A DNA stretch of 64,000 bases from Curtobacterium pusillum (GCF_007673235.1 NZ_VDZH01000002.1:103327-167326); one strand, 5' to 3'. Numbered from the stretch's first letter, positions 15,847 through 25,742 are shown. Notes: generated by a model from the sequence alone, not told the origin. Translations and numbers: made by a program.

Positions 15847-16418
15847 GCGAGGGTTCCCTTCTCCTCGACCCGGACGCGGACGCGCTGGCCGAAGCGTTCG
15901 TCGAGCCCGCTGAGGCGCGCGCGGACGGCGTCACGGACGACGTCCTCGTCGACGGGGACACCCGTGACGGGGACCACGCGGACGTCGGTCCGGCGGCCAC
16001 GGGCGGTCGCCGAGGCGTTGCCCTCCGGGACACCCGCTGCCGATCCGGCTGCGTTGGCCGCGGTGGAGGCGACGATGCGGGTGTCGATGATGACGGCCCC
16101 GCGGTCGTGCTGGACGACCGAGCGGTGCTGCCGACCGGGCTTGAGGGCCAGGACGACGAGGACGACCCCGAGGACCACGAGCACGACGGCGATGACCTCG
16201 GCGATCGTGACGAACGCGGCGTCCGGCCGGAGTGCGGCGTCGACCGCGGTCTGCGGGTCGGCGAGGAGCGGAGGCCGCCCGATCGCCCGCAGGACCGATT
16301 CGGTGCCGATCCAGGCGGCCACCAGGGCGAGCACCACGAGCGACACCGCCACTGCGGTCGAGCGGGAGCGGTGCACGCTCCGACGGCGGATGCGTCGTTC
16401 GACGGAACCGTTGCTCAT
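15843..16418 (-). CDS. DUF6286-type membrane protein
   Basis: This 191-residue protein has a basic N-terminus, two membrane segments (about 22-45 and 72-92) and a C-terminal soluble part. The layout is that of DUF6286 proteins found in actinobacterial Asp23 clusters, and it is a sister of the AmaP-like product downstream. A function beyond membrane association with Asp23 proteins cannot be read from sequence. It is coupled to the AmaP-like gene by a 4-nt overlap. Confidence 0.75.
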   Translation of the reverse strand: MSNGSVERRIRRRSVHRSRSTAVAVSLVVLALVAAWIGTESVLRAIGRPPLLADPQTAVDAALRPDAAFVTIAEVIAVVLVVLGVVLVVLALKPGRQHRSVVQHDRGAVIIDTRIVASTAANAAGSAAGVPEGNASATARGRRTDVRVVPVTGVPVDEDVVRDAVRARLSGLDERFGQRVRVRVEEKGTLA

Positions 16419-16427
16419 GATGGCCTC

Positions 16428-16742
16428 CTAGCGGATCCGGGTCTCGCGCTCGCGCACGATCCCCGTCAGTTCAATGTGGGCGCTACCGACGCGGCGGCCG
16501 GTGAGTTCGCTGACGCGGACCTTGACCGTGTCGGCGACCTGTCCCGCGTGGGCGACGAGGTCGTCGTGCGCGGCAATCGGGCCGGTGATGTCGAGGGAGA
16601 TCGCCCCCGCGGCGTCGCCGAGCCCGACCCGCACCCGCTTGGCGGGGGCGCCGAGCCCTTCGGCTGCGACGGCCCGCGCCAGCGAGGTCAGCGCGCGAGC
16701 AGTGATCTCGACGCGGCCCGGGACGTCCGGGCCGGCGTTCAC
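16428..16742 (-). CDS. Short Asp23-like protein
   Basis: The 104-residue product has a beta-alpha pattern like a minimal Asp23 domain (RVEITARALTSLARAVAAEG, then SLDITGPIAAHDDLVAHAGQVADTVKVRV). I see no membrane segment. It overlaps the DUF2273 gene stop by 4 nt. It may form mixed assemblies with the full Asp23 protein of this operon, which is inference from context. Confidence 0.7.
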   Translation of the reverse strand: MNAGPDVPGRVEITARALTSLARAVAAEGLGAPAKRVRVGLGDAAGAISLDITGPIAAHDDLVAHAGQVADTVKVRVSELTGRRVGSAHIELTGIVRERETRIR

Positions 16743-16930
16743 CGGGAGCTCCGGCGCCCGGTCAGCACGTCGGTCAGGGCACCGCGGTCGATCTTGCCGG
16801 TGGCGAGCGCGGCCACGAGGGCCCCGATCGCACCGAAGACGATGACCAGGACGAAGCCCCAGAAGCCGAACTGCAGTGCGACGACGGCGAGGACTGCGCC
16901 GATGAGGGCGCCGATCAGTGTGTTGCTCAT
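16739..16930 (-). CDS. DUF2273-like small membrane protein
   Basis: This 63-residue protein consists mostly of two hydrophobic helices (MSNTLIGALIGAVLAVVALQ and onward to GALVAALATG) with a basic C-terminus. Small DUF2273 proteins sit beside Asp23 and AmaP in many Gram-positive bacteria. It overlaps the stop of the upstream Asp23 gene and the start of the next gene by 4 nt each, so it belongs to a tightly coupled operon. Confidence 0.8.
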   Translation of the reverse strand: MSNTLIGALIGAVLAVVALQFGFWGFVLVIVFGAIGALVAALATGKIDRGALTDVLTGRRSSR

Positions 16931-17388
16931 GCGACTCGCGCTTCCTTCTTCTCGTCGTCCTTGTCGTCGTCGTCGCCCGGGATGAAGACGTCCTGGACGG
17001 TCACGTTGACCTCGGCGACCTCCATGCCGACGATCTGCTCGAGGGCACGTGCGACGCTGCTGCGGACGCCGTCGGCGACCTGCTGGAGCGAGACCGGGTA
17101 CTCGGCGACGATGACGATGTCCGCGGCGACCTGCTTCTCGCCGACCTCGACCTTGACACCCTGACCGAAGTCGCGCTGGCCGATCGCGTCGCGGAGCGCA
17201 CCGATTGCACGGGCTGCACCGCCACCGAGCGAGTGCACGCCGTTGACCTCGCGTGCGGCGATGCCGGCGACCTTCGACACGACGGTGTCGTCGATGACGG
17301 TCTTGCCGGTGACGCCGCCGGTGGAGGTGTTGCTGGTCATGCCGCGGGGCGCGGTGGCGGCCGGGGTGGTGGTCGTGGTGTCAGCCAT
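16927..17388 (-). CDS. Asp23/Gls24 family envelope stress protein
   Basis: This 153-residue protein is a typical Asp23 protein. After a Thr-rich start come KTVIDDTVVSKVAGIAAREV, GVHSLGGG and a VIVAEYPVSLQQVADGVRS segment, then an acidic tail (PGDDDDKDDEKKEARVA). It is the first gene of the operon that runs to 13374. GGAAGGA lies 6-7 nt before ATG 17388. The 160 bp upstream, shared with the 3' end of the AraC gene, must hold the promoter; I see no convincing sigma-factor consensus there. Confidence 0.92.
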   Translation of the reverse strand: MADTTTTTPAATAPRGMTSNTSTGGVTGKTVIDDTVVSKVAGIAAREVNGVHSLGGGAARAIGALRDAIGQRDFGQGVKVEVGEKQVAADIVIVAEYPVSLQQVADGVRSSVARALEQIVGMEVAEVNVTVQDVFIPGDDDDKDDEKKEARVA

Positions 17389-17548
17389 GTTCGTTCCTTC
17401 CGATGACCCGCCGGGCGTTCCCAGCGGTTGCTGTTCACGGATGAGACGGGGCTCACCTGACGTTCGTCACACCCGGTCATCCGGATTCAGGAACTTTCCA
17501 GGGACACCGACCGATGCCAGTGTTTCCGTACCCCGGAGGGTGGCTGCG

Positions 17549-18736
17549 TCAGCCGCGGTCGCCGGAACCGTCTGCTGCGTTGCGTGTGGACGCACCACGG
17601 ATCGACCGCACGGCCGCCATCGGGGACTCGCCCCGTTCCTCCAGGAAGAGCTGCTGGAGGCGTCTCGGGCGCACGCCCGCGGCGTCGGCGACCGCCTGCA
17701 GGGTCAGGTCCTCGTCGAGGTGTTCCTCGATGAACGCGACGGCCCGTCGGAGCCGCCACGATGCCCTACCCGGCCGGGCGGCGCGCGCGGACCGGAGCGT
17801 CGTGGCGGGGTCCTCGCCGAACCGGTCGCGGTACGCGACGGCGAGGCGGCCGTGGTTCGAGAAGCCCCAGCGCTCGGCGATCACGGCGACGGTGTCGGCC
17901 CCTTCGGCGTGCAGGAGCTCGCGGCGGACGCGGTCGAGGCGGTGGTCCCGCAGGAACCGGTGCGGGCTGGAGTCGAGCGTCCGTGCGAAGACGTCCTGCA
18001 GGCCGCGCTGGCTGAGCCCGCACGCCGCGGCGATCTCGGGGACCGACGGCCGCTCGGCGGCGTGCTCCTCGATGAACCGCACGGCGTCGCGCAGCCGGTT
18101 CGCGACCGGCACGTCGGTGCCGCGGTTCCGGATCGGGAACGTGTCGAGCACGACGATCGCCAGCCGCCGGTTGAGTGCCGTGCGCATCCGACCGACCACG
18201 CGGTCGTCGACGAGCATCGGGCCGATCTCGCCGATGAGGTGCCGGAGGGGCTCGTGCCGGGCGACGGCCTCGTCCTGCTGGTCGAAGAGCAGCGGGCCGT
18301 CCGGCAGGCGGAAGCCGAGGTCACGACCGACCTCACGGAGGAACCGGTCGGCGACGTGCACGCCGTTGTAGACGGTCCCGGTCGACTCGAAGCGGTACGC
18401 CTCGGACGCCGAAGCGATGTACGGGCTCCCGGGTTCGACCAGGCGGGAACGGTCGGCGAAGTGCATCTCGAGCCGGCCCCTGGTCAGCCAGAACACCACG
18501 TGGTCGTCCCGGGCGCCGATCACCCCGCCGCGTCGGCCACCCTCGGCGCGCATGGTCCGCAGCGTCAGGTCGTCGTCGCCGATCACCGTGTACTCGTACC
18601 GGGCGTCCTCGGTCGCGAACGTCTCCGAGGCGAAGTCGGAGCCGTGGTACTCCGCCTCGAAGATGGCGGAGTAGTCGGATCCGTCGGCGTCGGTGAACCG
18701 CAGTCTGCGGAAGCCGTTCGTCGCCGCCTCGGTCAT
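17549..18736 (-). CDS. AraC family regulator with an extra C-terminal HTH segment
   Basis: The 395-residue regulator has an N-terminal AraC-binding-like sensor part (about 20-200, cf. AraC_binding_2), a complete AraC DNA-binding domain (about 215-313, RLRDAVRFIEEHAAERPSVP to WGFSNHGRLAVAYRDRFGEDP) and then a second, incomplete AraC HTH (about 328-381, RLRRAVAFIEEHLDEDLTLQ to RRLQQLFLEERGESP). The second copy lacks the second helix-turn-helix half. AraC proteins normally end after one domain. ATG 18736 is preceded by GGGAGG. It is divergent from csoR, with only about 80 bp between. Confidence 0.85.
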   Translation of the reverse strand: MTEAATNGFRRLRFTDADGSDYSAIFEAEYHGSDFASETFATEDARYEYTVIGDDDLTLRTMRAEGGRRGGVIGARDDHVVFWLTRGRLEMHFADRSRLVEPGSPYIASASEAYRFESTGTVYNGVHVADRFLREVGRDLGFRLPDGPLLFDQQDEAVARHEPLRHLIGEIGPMLVDDRVVGRMRTALNRRLAIVVLDTFPIRNRGTDVPVANRLRDAVRFIEEHAAERPSVPEIAAACGLSQRGLQDVFARTLDSSPHRFLRDHRLDRVRRELLHAEGADTVAVIAERWGFSNHGRLAVAYRDRFGEDPATTLRSARAARPGRASWRLRRAVAFIEEHLDEDLTLQAVADAAGVRPRRLQQLFLEERGESPMAAVRSIRGASTRNAADGSGDRG

Positions 18737-18775
18737 GCGCGCATCCTCCCACGGTTGCGCATCTCGTGCGAAGGA

Positions 18776-18792
18776 ATACCCTAGGGGGGTAC
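18776..18792. promoter_or_regulatory. CsoR-type copper operator
   Basis: ATACCCTAGGGGGGTAC (18776-18792) has the TACCC...GGGTA dyad with a G-rich centre, typical of CsoR operators upstream of copper export genes. It lies 26 bp before csoR and also in the AraC promoter region. CsoR releases DNA when Cu(I) binds, so csoR-copZ-copA should be induced by copper. Confidence 0.75.
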
Positions 18793-18817
18793 CGTATTGA
18801 ACTCGACGGAGGCCAGC

Positions 18818-19108
18818 ATGCACGAACACGTCGGCTACATCGGCGACAAGGACGACCTGCTCAAGCGACTCCGTCGTGCCGAGGGACAGGTGCGCGGCAT
18901 CGCGCGCATGGTCGAGGACGAGACCTACTGCATCGACGTCCTCACCCAGATCTCGGCGGCGAACCGGGCGCTGGAACGCGTCGCGCTGTCGCTGCTCGAG
19001 GACCACCTGAAGCACTGCGTCGCCGAAGCCGTTGCCGAGGGCGGCGACGCAGCCGACGAGAAGGTCCGCGAAGCCAGCGAGGCGATCGCCCGGCTCGTCC
19101 GCTCCTGA
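18818..19108 (+). CDS. csoR: CsoR copper-sensing repressor
   Basis: This 96-residue all-helical DUF156 protein represses copper export genes and is released by Cu(I). The metal ligands fit the Cys-His-Cys pattern: Cys in [11 protein letters not shown], and His and Cys in [12 protein letters not shown]. The arginine-rich [19 protein letters not shown] helix is the family signature. ATG 18818 has GGAGG 6 nt upstream; an in-frame TTG at 18797 is less likely. It heads the operon csoR-copZ-copA and has its operator just upstream. Confidence 0.95.
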   Translation: MHEHVGYIGDKDDLLKRLRRAEGQVRGIARMVEDETYCIDVLTQISAANRALERVALSLLEDHLKHCVAEAVAEGGDAADEKVREASEAIARLVRS

Positions 19109-19137
19109 CCCCCATCCGCATCCAGAAGGGAACCACC

Positions 19138-19356
19138 GTGAACACCGAACTCCTGCTCGTCGAGGGCATGACCTGCGAACACTGCGTGATGAGCGTCACC
19201 GAGGAACTCAACGAGGTCGACGGTGTGTCCGGCGTCACCGTGCAGCTCGTGCCTGGAGGTCGTTCCGAGGTCACCGTCACGTCGGACGGCCCCGTCCCCG
19301 CCGACGCCCTCCGCGGTGCCGTGACCGAGGCCGGGTACGAGGTCGTCCGGTCATGA
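19138..19356 (+). CDS. copZ: CopZ-type copper chaperone
   Basis: This 72-residue HMA-domain protein carries Cu(I) to the P-type ATPase. The metal site is GMTCEHC near residues 10-16, and the fold is a ferredoxin-like beta-alpha repeat. The GTG at 19138 has AGAAGGGA upstream. Its stop overlaps the ATG of copA (ATGA). Placement between csoR and copA supports copper rather than another metal. Confidence 0.95.
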   Translation: MNTELLLVEGMTCEHCVMSVTEELNEVDGVSGVTVQLVPGGRSEVTVTSDGPVPADALRGAVTEAGYEVVRS

Positions 19357-21590
19357 CCGACGGTGCCGTCGAGCTCGACATCACGGGGATGACCTGCGCC
19401 TCGTGCGCGAACCGCATCGAACGGAAGCTCGGCAAGCTCCCCGGCGTCACCGCGACGGTGAACTACGCCACCGAGAAGGCCACCGTCTCCGGTAGCTCGG
19501 ACACCGGGGCCCTCATCGCCGCCGTGGAGTCGGCCGGGTACGGCGCCTCCGTGCCCGCACCGCCGGCATCGTCCTCGCCGTCCTCGGACGACGCCGCCGG
19601 CGACCGCACCGACGACCCGTCCGCCCCGCTCCGGCAGCGCCTGGTCGTCTCGGCGGTCCTCGCGGTGCCCGTCGTCGTGCTGTCGATGGTGCCCGTGCTG
19701 CAGTTCCCGAACTGGCAGTGGCTGGCCCTCGCGCTCGCCGCACCCGTCGCGGTGTGGGGTGCGCTGCCGTTCCACCGCGCCGCGTGGGTGAACGCCCGGC
19801 ACGGCGCTGCGACGATGGACACCCTCGTGAGCGTCGGCGTCCTCGCCGCGTTCGGGTGGTCGCTGTACGCGCTGTTCCTCGGCGACGCCGGGATGCCCGG
19901 CATGCACATGACGTTCTCGTGGTTCGCGACCGACCCCGAGGCGAGCGACCTGTACCTCGAGGTGGCCTCCGCCGTCACGGTGCTCATCCTCGCCGGGCGG
20001 TACATGGAGGCCCGCGCGAAGCAGCAGTCCGGCGCCGCACTCCGTGCCCTGCTCGAACTCGGGGCGAAGGACGCCACCGTGCTGCGCGGGACGATCGAGA
20101 CCCGCGTGCCGGCTGCCTCGCTCGTCGTCGGCGACGTGGTCGTCGTCCGCCCGGGGGAGCGGATCCCGAGCGACGGCACCGTGCGCGAGGGTTCCTCCGC
20201 CGTCGACCTCAGCATGCTCACCGGCGAGTCCGTCCCCGTCGAGGTCCGCCCCGGCGACGCCGTGACGGGCGCCACGATCAACGTCGGCGGACGGCTCGTC
20301 GTCACGATCACCCGCGTCGGCGCCGACACCGAACTCGCACGCATGGGCCGGCTCATCGAGGACGCCCAGACCGGGAAGGCCGAGGTCCAGCGCCTCGCCG
20401 ACCGGGTCTCCGGGATCTTCGTGCCGATCGTCATCGGCCTCGCCGTCCTGGCCTTCGTCGGCTGGCTCGTGTTCGGCGGTTCCCTGACCGCCGCGTTCAC
20501 CGCCGCCGTCGCGACGCTCATCATCGCCTGCCCCTGTGCGCTCGGTCTGGCGACGCCGACGGCACTCCTGGTCGGGACCGGGCGCGGGTCGCAGCTCGGC
20601 ATCCTGATCGGCGGGCCCCAGGTGCTCGAGCAGACCCGCGGCGTCGACACGATCGTCCTCGACAAGACCGGCACCGTCACCACCGGGTCGATGACCTTCC
20701 GCTCGGTGACCGGCACGCCGGACGCCGACGACGACACCGTGCTGCGGCTCGCGGCGGCCGTGGAGGACGGTTCGGAGCACCCCGTCGCCCGTGCGGTCGT
20801 CCAGGCGGCGCGTGCACGTGGTCTCGACGTGTCCGAAGCCGACCAGTTCACCGCGACCCCCGGTGCCGGCGTCCAGGCAGTCGTGGACGGCGACGTCGTG
20901 CTCGTCGGCACGGTCCGGTGGCTCGTCGACGCGTGGTCGATCACCGTCCCCGCCGGGGTGTCGGACGCCGTCGACGCTGCCGAGGCGGAGGGCGGCACCG
21001 CGGTGGTCGTCGCGCGCAACGGATCCGCACTCGGCGTCGTCGTGGTCGGCGACACGGTGAAGCCCGAGGCCGCCGACGCGGTGCGTCGCTTCGTCGACCT
21101 CGGGCTGCGCCCCGTCCTGCTCACCGGCGACAACGAGGGAGCCGCCCGTGCGGTGGCGTCCGCGGTGGGCATCGACGAGGTGCACGCCCGTGCCACCCCG
21201 GCCTCGAAGCTCGACACCGTGCGCCGGCTGCAGGCCGAGGGGCGGAGCGTGGCGATGGTCGGGGACGGCGTGAACGACGCCGCGGCCCTCGCCGCGGCCG
21301 ACCTCGGCATCGCGATGGGGGCCGGCACGGACGCGGCGATCGCGGCGAGCGACATCACGGTGGTCAGCGGCCGCCTGACGGTCGTGGCCGAGGCGATCCG
21401 GTTGTCCCGGGCCACGCTGCGCACCATCAAGGGGAACCTGTTCTGGGCGTTCGCGTACAACGTGGCAGCGATCCCGCTCGCGATGGCGGGGCTGCTCAAC
21501 CCGGTGCTCGCCGGCGCGGCGATGGCGTTCTCGTCGGTCTTCGTCGTGACGAACAGCCTGCGGCTCCGCCGCTTCACGCCGCTCCCCTGA
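19353..21590 (+). CDS. copA: CopA Cu(I)-exporting P1B-type ATPase
   Basis: This 745-residue ATPase pumps Cu(I) out of the cytosol. It has one N-terminal HMA domain with GMTCASC (about 12-18), eight predicted membrane helices, the transport motif [10 protein letters not shown], the phosphorylation site DKTGT, the SEHP motif and the hinge GDGVND. Length and motif order fit a class 1 (CopA) enzyme. It is coupled to copZ by a 4-nt overlap and controlled by CsoR through the operator at 18776. Confidence 0.96.
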   Translation: MTDGAVELDITGMTCASCANRIERKLGKLPGVTATVNYATEKATVSGSSDTGALIAAVESAGYGASVPAPPASSSPSSDDAAGDRTDDPSAPLRQRLVVSAVLAVPVVVLSMVPVLQFPNWQWLALALAAPVAVWGALPFHRAAWVNARHGAATMDTLVSVGVLAAFGWSLYALFLGDAGMPGMHMTFSWFATDPEASDLYLEVASAVTVLILAGRYMEARAKQQSGAALRALLELGAKDATVLRGTIETRVPAASLVVGDVVVVRPGERIPSDGTVREGSSAVDLSMLTGESVPVEVRPGDAVTGATINVGGRLVVTITRVGADTELARMGRLIEDAQTGKAEVQRLADRVSGIFVPIVIGLAVLAFVGWLVFGGSLTAAFTAAVATLIIACPCALGLATPTALLVGTGRGSQLGILIGGPQVLEQTRGVDTIVLDKTGTVTTGSMTFRSVTGTPDADDDTVLRLAAAVEDGSEHPVARAVVQAARARGLDVSEADQFTATPGAGVQAVVDGDVVLVGTVRWLVDAWSITVPAGVSDAVDAAEAEGGTAVVVARNGSALGVVVVGDTVKPEAADAVRRFVDLGLRPVLLTGDNEGAARAVASAVGIDEVHARATPASKLDTVRRLQAEGRSVAMVGDGVNDAAALAAADLGIAMGAGTDAAIAASDITVVSGRLTVVAEAIRLSRATLRTIKGNLFWAFAYNVAAIPLAMAGLLNPVLAGAAMAFSSVFVVTNSLRLRRFTPLP

Positions 21591-21606
21591 CGGGCAGGAT
21601 GGGGAC

Positions 21607-22617
21607 ATGGTGCAGCTGCCAGGGGTCCTCGGTTCCGTCGGGTCCGTGCACGTCGCGCCGATGGCCGGAGGCCCGAGCACGCCGGCCCTGGTCACGGCCG
21701 CGGCGCGAGCGGGTTCGTTCGCGCAGCTGGCGGGCGGGTACGGGACGGCGGAGTCCCTCGCCGCCGAGATCGCCGCGGTCCGGGCAGCGGGGACCTCGGC
21801 GTTCGGCGTGAACCTCTTCGTGCCGAACCCGGTGCCGATCAGTGATGCCGACTACGACCACTACCGATCGCTCCTCGCGGACGAGCCCGGCGCCACCGCG
21901 GTGGCCAAGCGCGAGGACGACGATGCCTGGGACGCGAAGGTCGCCCTGCTGCTCGAAGACCCCGTGCCCGTCGTGTCGTTCACGTTCGGGCTGCCCGACG
22001 CCGCGACCGTGCAGGCGTTCCGGCGGCGCGGCACGGTCACCGTCCAGTCGGTGACGGACCCCGACGAGGCGCGGCGGGCCGAGCACCTCGGTGTCGACGC
22101 CCTCGTCGTCCAGGGCATCGCCGCGGGCGGCCACTCCGCGGTGCTCGACCCCGCGCGGGTGCTCGTCGACCGACCGTTGCCCGACCTGGTGCGGGCCGTC
22201 GTGGCCGCGACCGCGCTGCCCGTCGTGGCCGCGGGCGGGATCGGCACCCGTGACGACGTCGCCGCCGCGCTCGCCGCCGGTGCGAGCGCCACCGCCGTCG
22301 GCACGTTCGTGCTCCGCACCGAGGAGGCCGGCACGAGCGACACCCACCGCCGCGCGCTCGCCGACCCGACGTTCCGGGAGACTGCGCTCACCCGGGCGTT
22401 CACCGGCCGGCCGGCGCGGGCGCTCGTGAACGACTTCGTCCGTGCGCACACCGACGCACCACTCGGCTACCCGGCGCTGCACCACCTCACGAAGCCGATC
22501 CGGAGCGCGGCCGCTGCCGCCCACGACCCGCAGCAACTGCACCTCTGGGCCGGACGCGCCTGGCGCGACGCACCCACCGGATCCGTCGCGGACGCACTCG
22601 CCACGCTGCTCGGGTGA
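21607..22617 (+). CDS. Nitronate monooxygenase family flavoprotein
   Basis: This 336-residue FMN-dependent TIM-barrel enzyme belongs to the 2-nitropropane dioxygenase family, which oxidises nitroalkanes or propionate 3-nitronate. Visible features are the N-terminal APMAGG, the [12 protein letters not shown] region with the likely catalytic His, and [21 protein letters not shown] for FMN phosphate binding. It starts 16 bp after copA. CAGGAT plus 6 nt precedes ATG 21607, so it may have its own leaderless promoter. The physiological substrate is not known. Confidence 0.88.
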   Translation: MVQLPGVLGSVGSVHVAPMAGGPSTPALVTAAARAGSFAQLAGGYGTAESLAAEIAAVRAAGTSAFGVNLFVPNPVPISDADYDHYRSLLADEPGATAVAKREDDDAWDAKVALLLEDPVPVVSFTFGLPDAATVQAFRRRGTVTVQSVTDPDEARRAEHLGVDALVVQGIAAGGHSAVLDPARVLVDRPLPDLVRAVVAATALPVVAAGGIGTRDDVAAALAAGASATAVGTFVLRTEEAGTSDTHRRALADPTFRETALTRAFTGRPARALVNDFVRAHTDAPLGYPALHHLTKPIRSAAAAAHDPQQLHLWAGRAWRDAPTGSVADALATLLG

Positions 22618-22636
22618 CGCGCGGAGCGAACGCACC

Positions 22637-22752
22637 CCGTGCCTCCAGTCCGGCTCGTTCCTTCCCATCGCACGCGACGTGGAAAGCGGGATCGCGCAAG
22701 GTGAGCAGGAAGAACCTGCCTCCCACGCGCGATTCGGCCTCCTACGCGCGGA
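22637..22752. repeat. Composite ~100 bp repeat, copy 2, with CTGGAGGC half-site
   Basis: A single CGTGCCTCCAG half-site (22638-22648) is followed by 22656-22752, which mirrors 91-188: CGTTCCTTCCCATC, GTGGAAAGCGGGATCGCGC, GCGCGATTCGGCCTCCTACGC. Internal arms such as GGATCGCGC and GCGCGATTC can pair. It fills most of the 292 bp gap between the nitronate monooxygenase and pgi; the rest (about 22753-22905) is pgi upstream region. Confidence 0.6.
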
Positions 22753-22909
22753 ACGACCCACCGCCCGCCCAGCGCGCGGCCCGCCCGCCCCGCAGCGCCC
22801 CGGTGCGCACCACCGGCCGGACGGCGCTACGCTCGAAGGCGGTCCGCGACGCAGCGCTGCGGTGACCCGCGGGCTTGTACGTCTTGAAGGTGATCCCAGG
22901 AGGACCCAA

Positions 22910-24619
22910 GTGACCGAATCCGCTCCCGTCGACCCCACATCGACCGACGGCTGGAAGAAGCTGGCGCACGTCGCCGCCGACTTCACCCCGGACCTGCGCG
23001 GCTGGTTCGACACCGACCCCGGTCGTGCCGAGCGCTACACGTTCCAGGCCGCCGACCTGACCGTGGACCTGTCGAAGGGCCTCGTCACCGACGAGATCCT
23101 CCAGGACCTGCTGCAGGTCGCGAAGGACACCGGCGTCGCCGAGCGCTTCCAGGCGATGCTCGCCGGTGAGCACATCAACGCCACCGAGGACCGCGCCGTC
23201 CTGCACACCGCGCTCCGCCGTCCGAAGGGTGCCTCGCCGGCGCTCGTCGTCGACGGCCAGGACGTCGACGCCGACGTGCACGCCACGCTCGACAAGGTCT
23301 ACGCCTTCGCGGAGCAGGTGCGCAGCGGCGCCTGGACCGGTGTCACCGGCAAGCGCATCGAGACCGTGGTGAACATCGGCATCGGTGGGTCGGACCTCGG
23401 TCCGGTCATGGTCTACGAGGCCCTCAAGCCGTACGTGCAGGCCGGGCTCGAGGCGCGCTTCGTCTCGAACATCGACCCCGCGGACATCTACGAGAAGACG
23501 GCGGACCTCGACCCCGAGACCACCCTCTTCATCGTCGCGTCGAAGACCTTCGGCACGCTCGAGACCCTGACGAACGCCCGCCTCGCGCGTCAGTGGCTCT
23601 GGGAGAAGCTCGGGCTGAGCGACGCCTCCGACGACGAGAAGTCGAACGCGGTCGCGAAGCACTTCGTGGCCGTCTCGACCGCGCTCGACAAGGTCGCCGC
23701 GTTCGGCATCGACCCGGAGAACGCCTTCGGCTTCTGGGACTGGGTGGGTGGCCGCTACTCGGTCGACTCCGCGATCGGCACGAGCGTCGTGATCGCCATC
23801 GGCAAGGAGAACTGGGAGCAGTTCCTCGCCGGGTTCCACGCCATCGACGAGCACGTCCGCACGACGCCGCTCGAGCAGAACGTCCCCGTCCTGATGGGCC
23901 TGCTCAACGTCTGGTACTCGAACTTCCTCGGTGCGCAGAGCCACGCGGTCCTGCCGTACACGCAGTACCTGCACCGCTTCGCCGCGTACCTGCAGCAGCT
24001 CACCATGGAGTCGAACGGCAAGCGCGTCCGCTGGGACGGCTCGCCCGTCACCACCGAGACCGGCGAGGTCTTCTGGGGCGAGCCGGGCACGAACGGGCAG
24101 CACGCGTTCTACCAGCTCATCCACCAGGGCACGCGCCTGATCCCGACCGACTTCATCACGGTCGCGAAGCCGGCCCGTCCGCTGAAGGACGAGACGGGCG
24201 ACGGCAAGGCCGTGCAGCCCGGGCAGGACGTCCACGCGCTGTTCCTGGCGAACTTCTTCGCGCAGACGAAGGCACTCGCGTTCGGCAAGACCGCCGACGA
24301 GGTCCGCGCCGAGGGCACCACGGACGAGGCGATCGTCTCCGCCCGGACCTTCACCGGCAACAAGCCGTCGACATCGATCCTCGCGCCGGAGCTCACCCCG
24401 AGCGTCCTCGGTCAGCTCATCGCGCTGTACGAGCACATCGTGTTCACCGAGGGCACCATCTGGGGCATCGACTCGTTCGACCAGTGGGGCGTCGAGCTCG
24501 GCAAGCAGCTGGCGCTGCAGATCGCTCCGGCGGTCGACGGCGACCAGGCTGCGCTGGACGCGCAGGACTCCTCGACGAAGGCGCTCATCGCCAAGTACCT
24601 GGAGCTGCGCGGCGAGTAA
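22910..24619 (+). CDS. pgi: Glucose-6-phosphate isomerase
   Basis: The 569-residue cytosolic enzyme interconverts glucose-6-phosphate and fructose-6-phosphate in glycolysis. Signature stretches are [33 protein letters not shown], the [11 protein letters not shown] region and the C-terminal [14 protein letters not shown]. Length is normal for bacterial Pgi. The GTG at 22910 is chosen because AGGAGG lies 7 nt upstream. It stands alone between intergenic repeats, with a terminator-like hairpin 12 bp after the stop. Confidence 0.97.
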   Translation: MTESAPVDPTSTDGWKKLAHVAADFTPDLRGWFDTDPGRAERYTFQAADLTVDLSKGLVTDEILQDLLQVAKDTGVAERFQAMLAGEHINATEDRAVLHTALRRPKGASPALVVDGQDVDADVHATLDKVYAFAEQVRSGAWTGVTGKRIETVVNIGIGGSDLGPVMVYEALKPYVQAGLEARFVSNIDPADIYEKTADLDPETTLFIVASKTFGTLETLTNARLARQWLWEKLGLSDASDDEKSNAVAKHFVAVSTALDKVAAFGIDPENAFGFWDWVGGRYSVDSAIGTSVVIAIGKENWEQFLAGFHAIDEHVRTTPLEQNVPVLMGLLNVWYSNFLGAQSHAVLPYTQYLHRFAAYLQQLTMESNGKRVRWDGSPVTTETGEVFWGEPGTNGQHAFYQLIHQGTRLIPTDFITVAKPARPLKDETGDGKAVQPGQDVHALFLANFFAQTKALAFGKTADEVRAEGTTDEAIVSARTFTGNKPSTSILAPELTPSVLGQLIALYEHIVFTEGTIWGIDSFDQWGVELGKQLALQIAPAVDGDQAALDAQDSSTKALIAKYLELRGE

Positions 24620-24630
24620 CGCACGCACCT

Positions 24631-24678
24631 GACGGACGGGAGGCGCGTGGCGGATCCGCCACGGGCCTCCCGTCCGTC
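24631..24678. terminator. Hairpin after pgi, variant of CTGGAGGC family
   Basis: GACGGACGGGAGGC (24631-24644) pairs with GCCTCCCGTCCGTC (24665-24678), and GTGGCGGATCCGCCAC (24647-24662) forms an inner stem. The core reads CGGGAGGCGCG instead of CTGGAGGCGCG. Located between convergent genes. Confidence 0.75.
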
Positions 24679-24715
24679 TGTGGGTCGCGCTGCGGCCGGG
24701 GGCCGGCGCGTGCCC

Positions 24716-24782
24716 GAGTCTCGGGGTGAGCGACGGTTTTCGCGTTCCGCAGCGCGAGAACTGTCGCTGAGCGCGAATCTCG
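24716..24782. repeat. Palindromic element, GAGCGACA/TTCTCG family
   Basis: GAGCGACGGTTTTCGCG (24728-24744) pairs imperfectly with CGCGAGAACTGTCGCT (24753-24768). Flanking CCCGAGTCTCGGGG and GCGAATCTCGG match the flanks of the element at 12580. It lies between the convergent pgi and LysM genes, next to a CTGGAGGC-type hairpin. Confidence 0.62.
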
Positions 24783-24821
24783 GCAGGGCGGCGCCGCGCA
24801 CGGGCCGCGCCGCCCGCCGCG

Positions 24822-25742
24822 TCAGCGGCCGAGCGGGTCGAGGTTGAGGGACGTGCCCTCGTAGAGGTGCTGGTCCTCGCCGAAGACCTGCACGCCCTCG
24901 TTGAGCCACACGAGCGCCCGCACCGTGATGCCGAAGCGTGCGGCGACGTCGCCGATCAGGTCGTTCGGCGCCACCGTGTACGACTTCGGAGCTCCGCCGG
25001 CGGTCGTCGCGGTGACGGATCCGGTGGCGTTCGCCCGGGCGCCGGCGTCCTTCGGGTGCACGTTCGTCTGCCGTGCCGGCACGGACCAGCGCACCGAGGT
25101 GACCGCGAGCACCTTGTCGGCGGCGATCTCGACGGGGACGTCCTGCCCCGGCGTCGCTGCCGAGTACGTCACGAGGGTGCCGAGGTGCGACGGGTCGACG
25201 CCCGATCCGCTGAGCGGCACGTTCGCAGCGATCGCCGTGCTGGTCGGACCGCCGAGCGTGTGGTCCCCGACGCCCCGGTAGGTCAGGCCGTCCCCGACCT
25301 TCCGGGACAGGTCGAACAGGCCGACGCCGACCGGGACCGGCAGCGTCGAGGTCACACCGGAGTACTGCGCCGTGAAGGTGTCGTCACCGTTCGCGACCAT
25401 CCGGAAGTGGAAGTGGATGCTGCCCTTGGGCGAGGCGACGTCTCCCTGCGCCAGGACGGTCCCGGCCGGGATCGGCGTGAGCGTCGGCGCGGGTGCGGCG
25501 GCCTCGGTCGGGGCGGGGGTCGGCGTACGGGGGCTGGCGGACGCCTCGAGCAGGTCGGCGGCCGATTCGCCGTCGGGTGTCGCGGTGTCGCTCGGCGTCG
25601 GCGTCGCGGTGGTCGCCGGCGGGCTGGACGGAGCGGGCAACGCTCCGTCCGACCCGCGCAGCAACGAGCAACCGGACAACGCGACGGTGGCCGTCAAGAC
25701 CGTGGCCAGCACGACGGCACCGACCGTCACGATCCGCTTCAT
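24822..25742 (-). CDS. LysM-domain lipoprotein
   Basis: The 306-residue protein has a lipoprotein signal (MKRIVTVGAVVLATVLTATV, lipobox LSGC with Cys25), a Ser/Thr/Pro/Ala-rich linker (about 35-95), a central beta-rich domain (about 95-235) and a C-terminal LysM-like module (about 250-300, KSYTVAPNDLIGDVAARFGI to SLNLDP). It should be anchored outside the membrane and touch peptidoglycan. The ATG at 25742 follows GAGGGGG. The central domain is not one I recognise. Confidence 0.85.
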   Translation of the reverse strand: MKRIVTVGAVVLATVLTATVALSGCSLLRGSDGALPAPSSPPATTATPTPSDTATPDGESAADLLEASASPRTPTPAPTEAAAPAPTLTPIPAGTVLAQGDVASPKGSIHFHFRMVANGDDTFTAQYSGVTSTLPVPVGVGLFDLSRKVGDGLTYRGVGDHTLGGPTSTAIAANVPLSGSGVDPSHLGTLVTYSAATPGQDVPVEIAADKVLAVTSVRWSVPARQTNVHPKDAGARANATGSVTATTAGGAPKSYTVAPNDLIGDVAARFGITVRALVWLNEGVQVFGEDQHLYEGTSLNLDPLGR

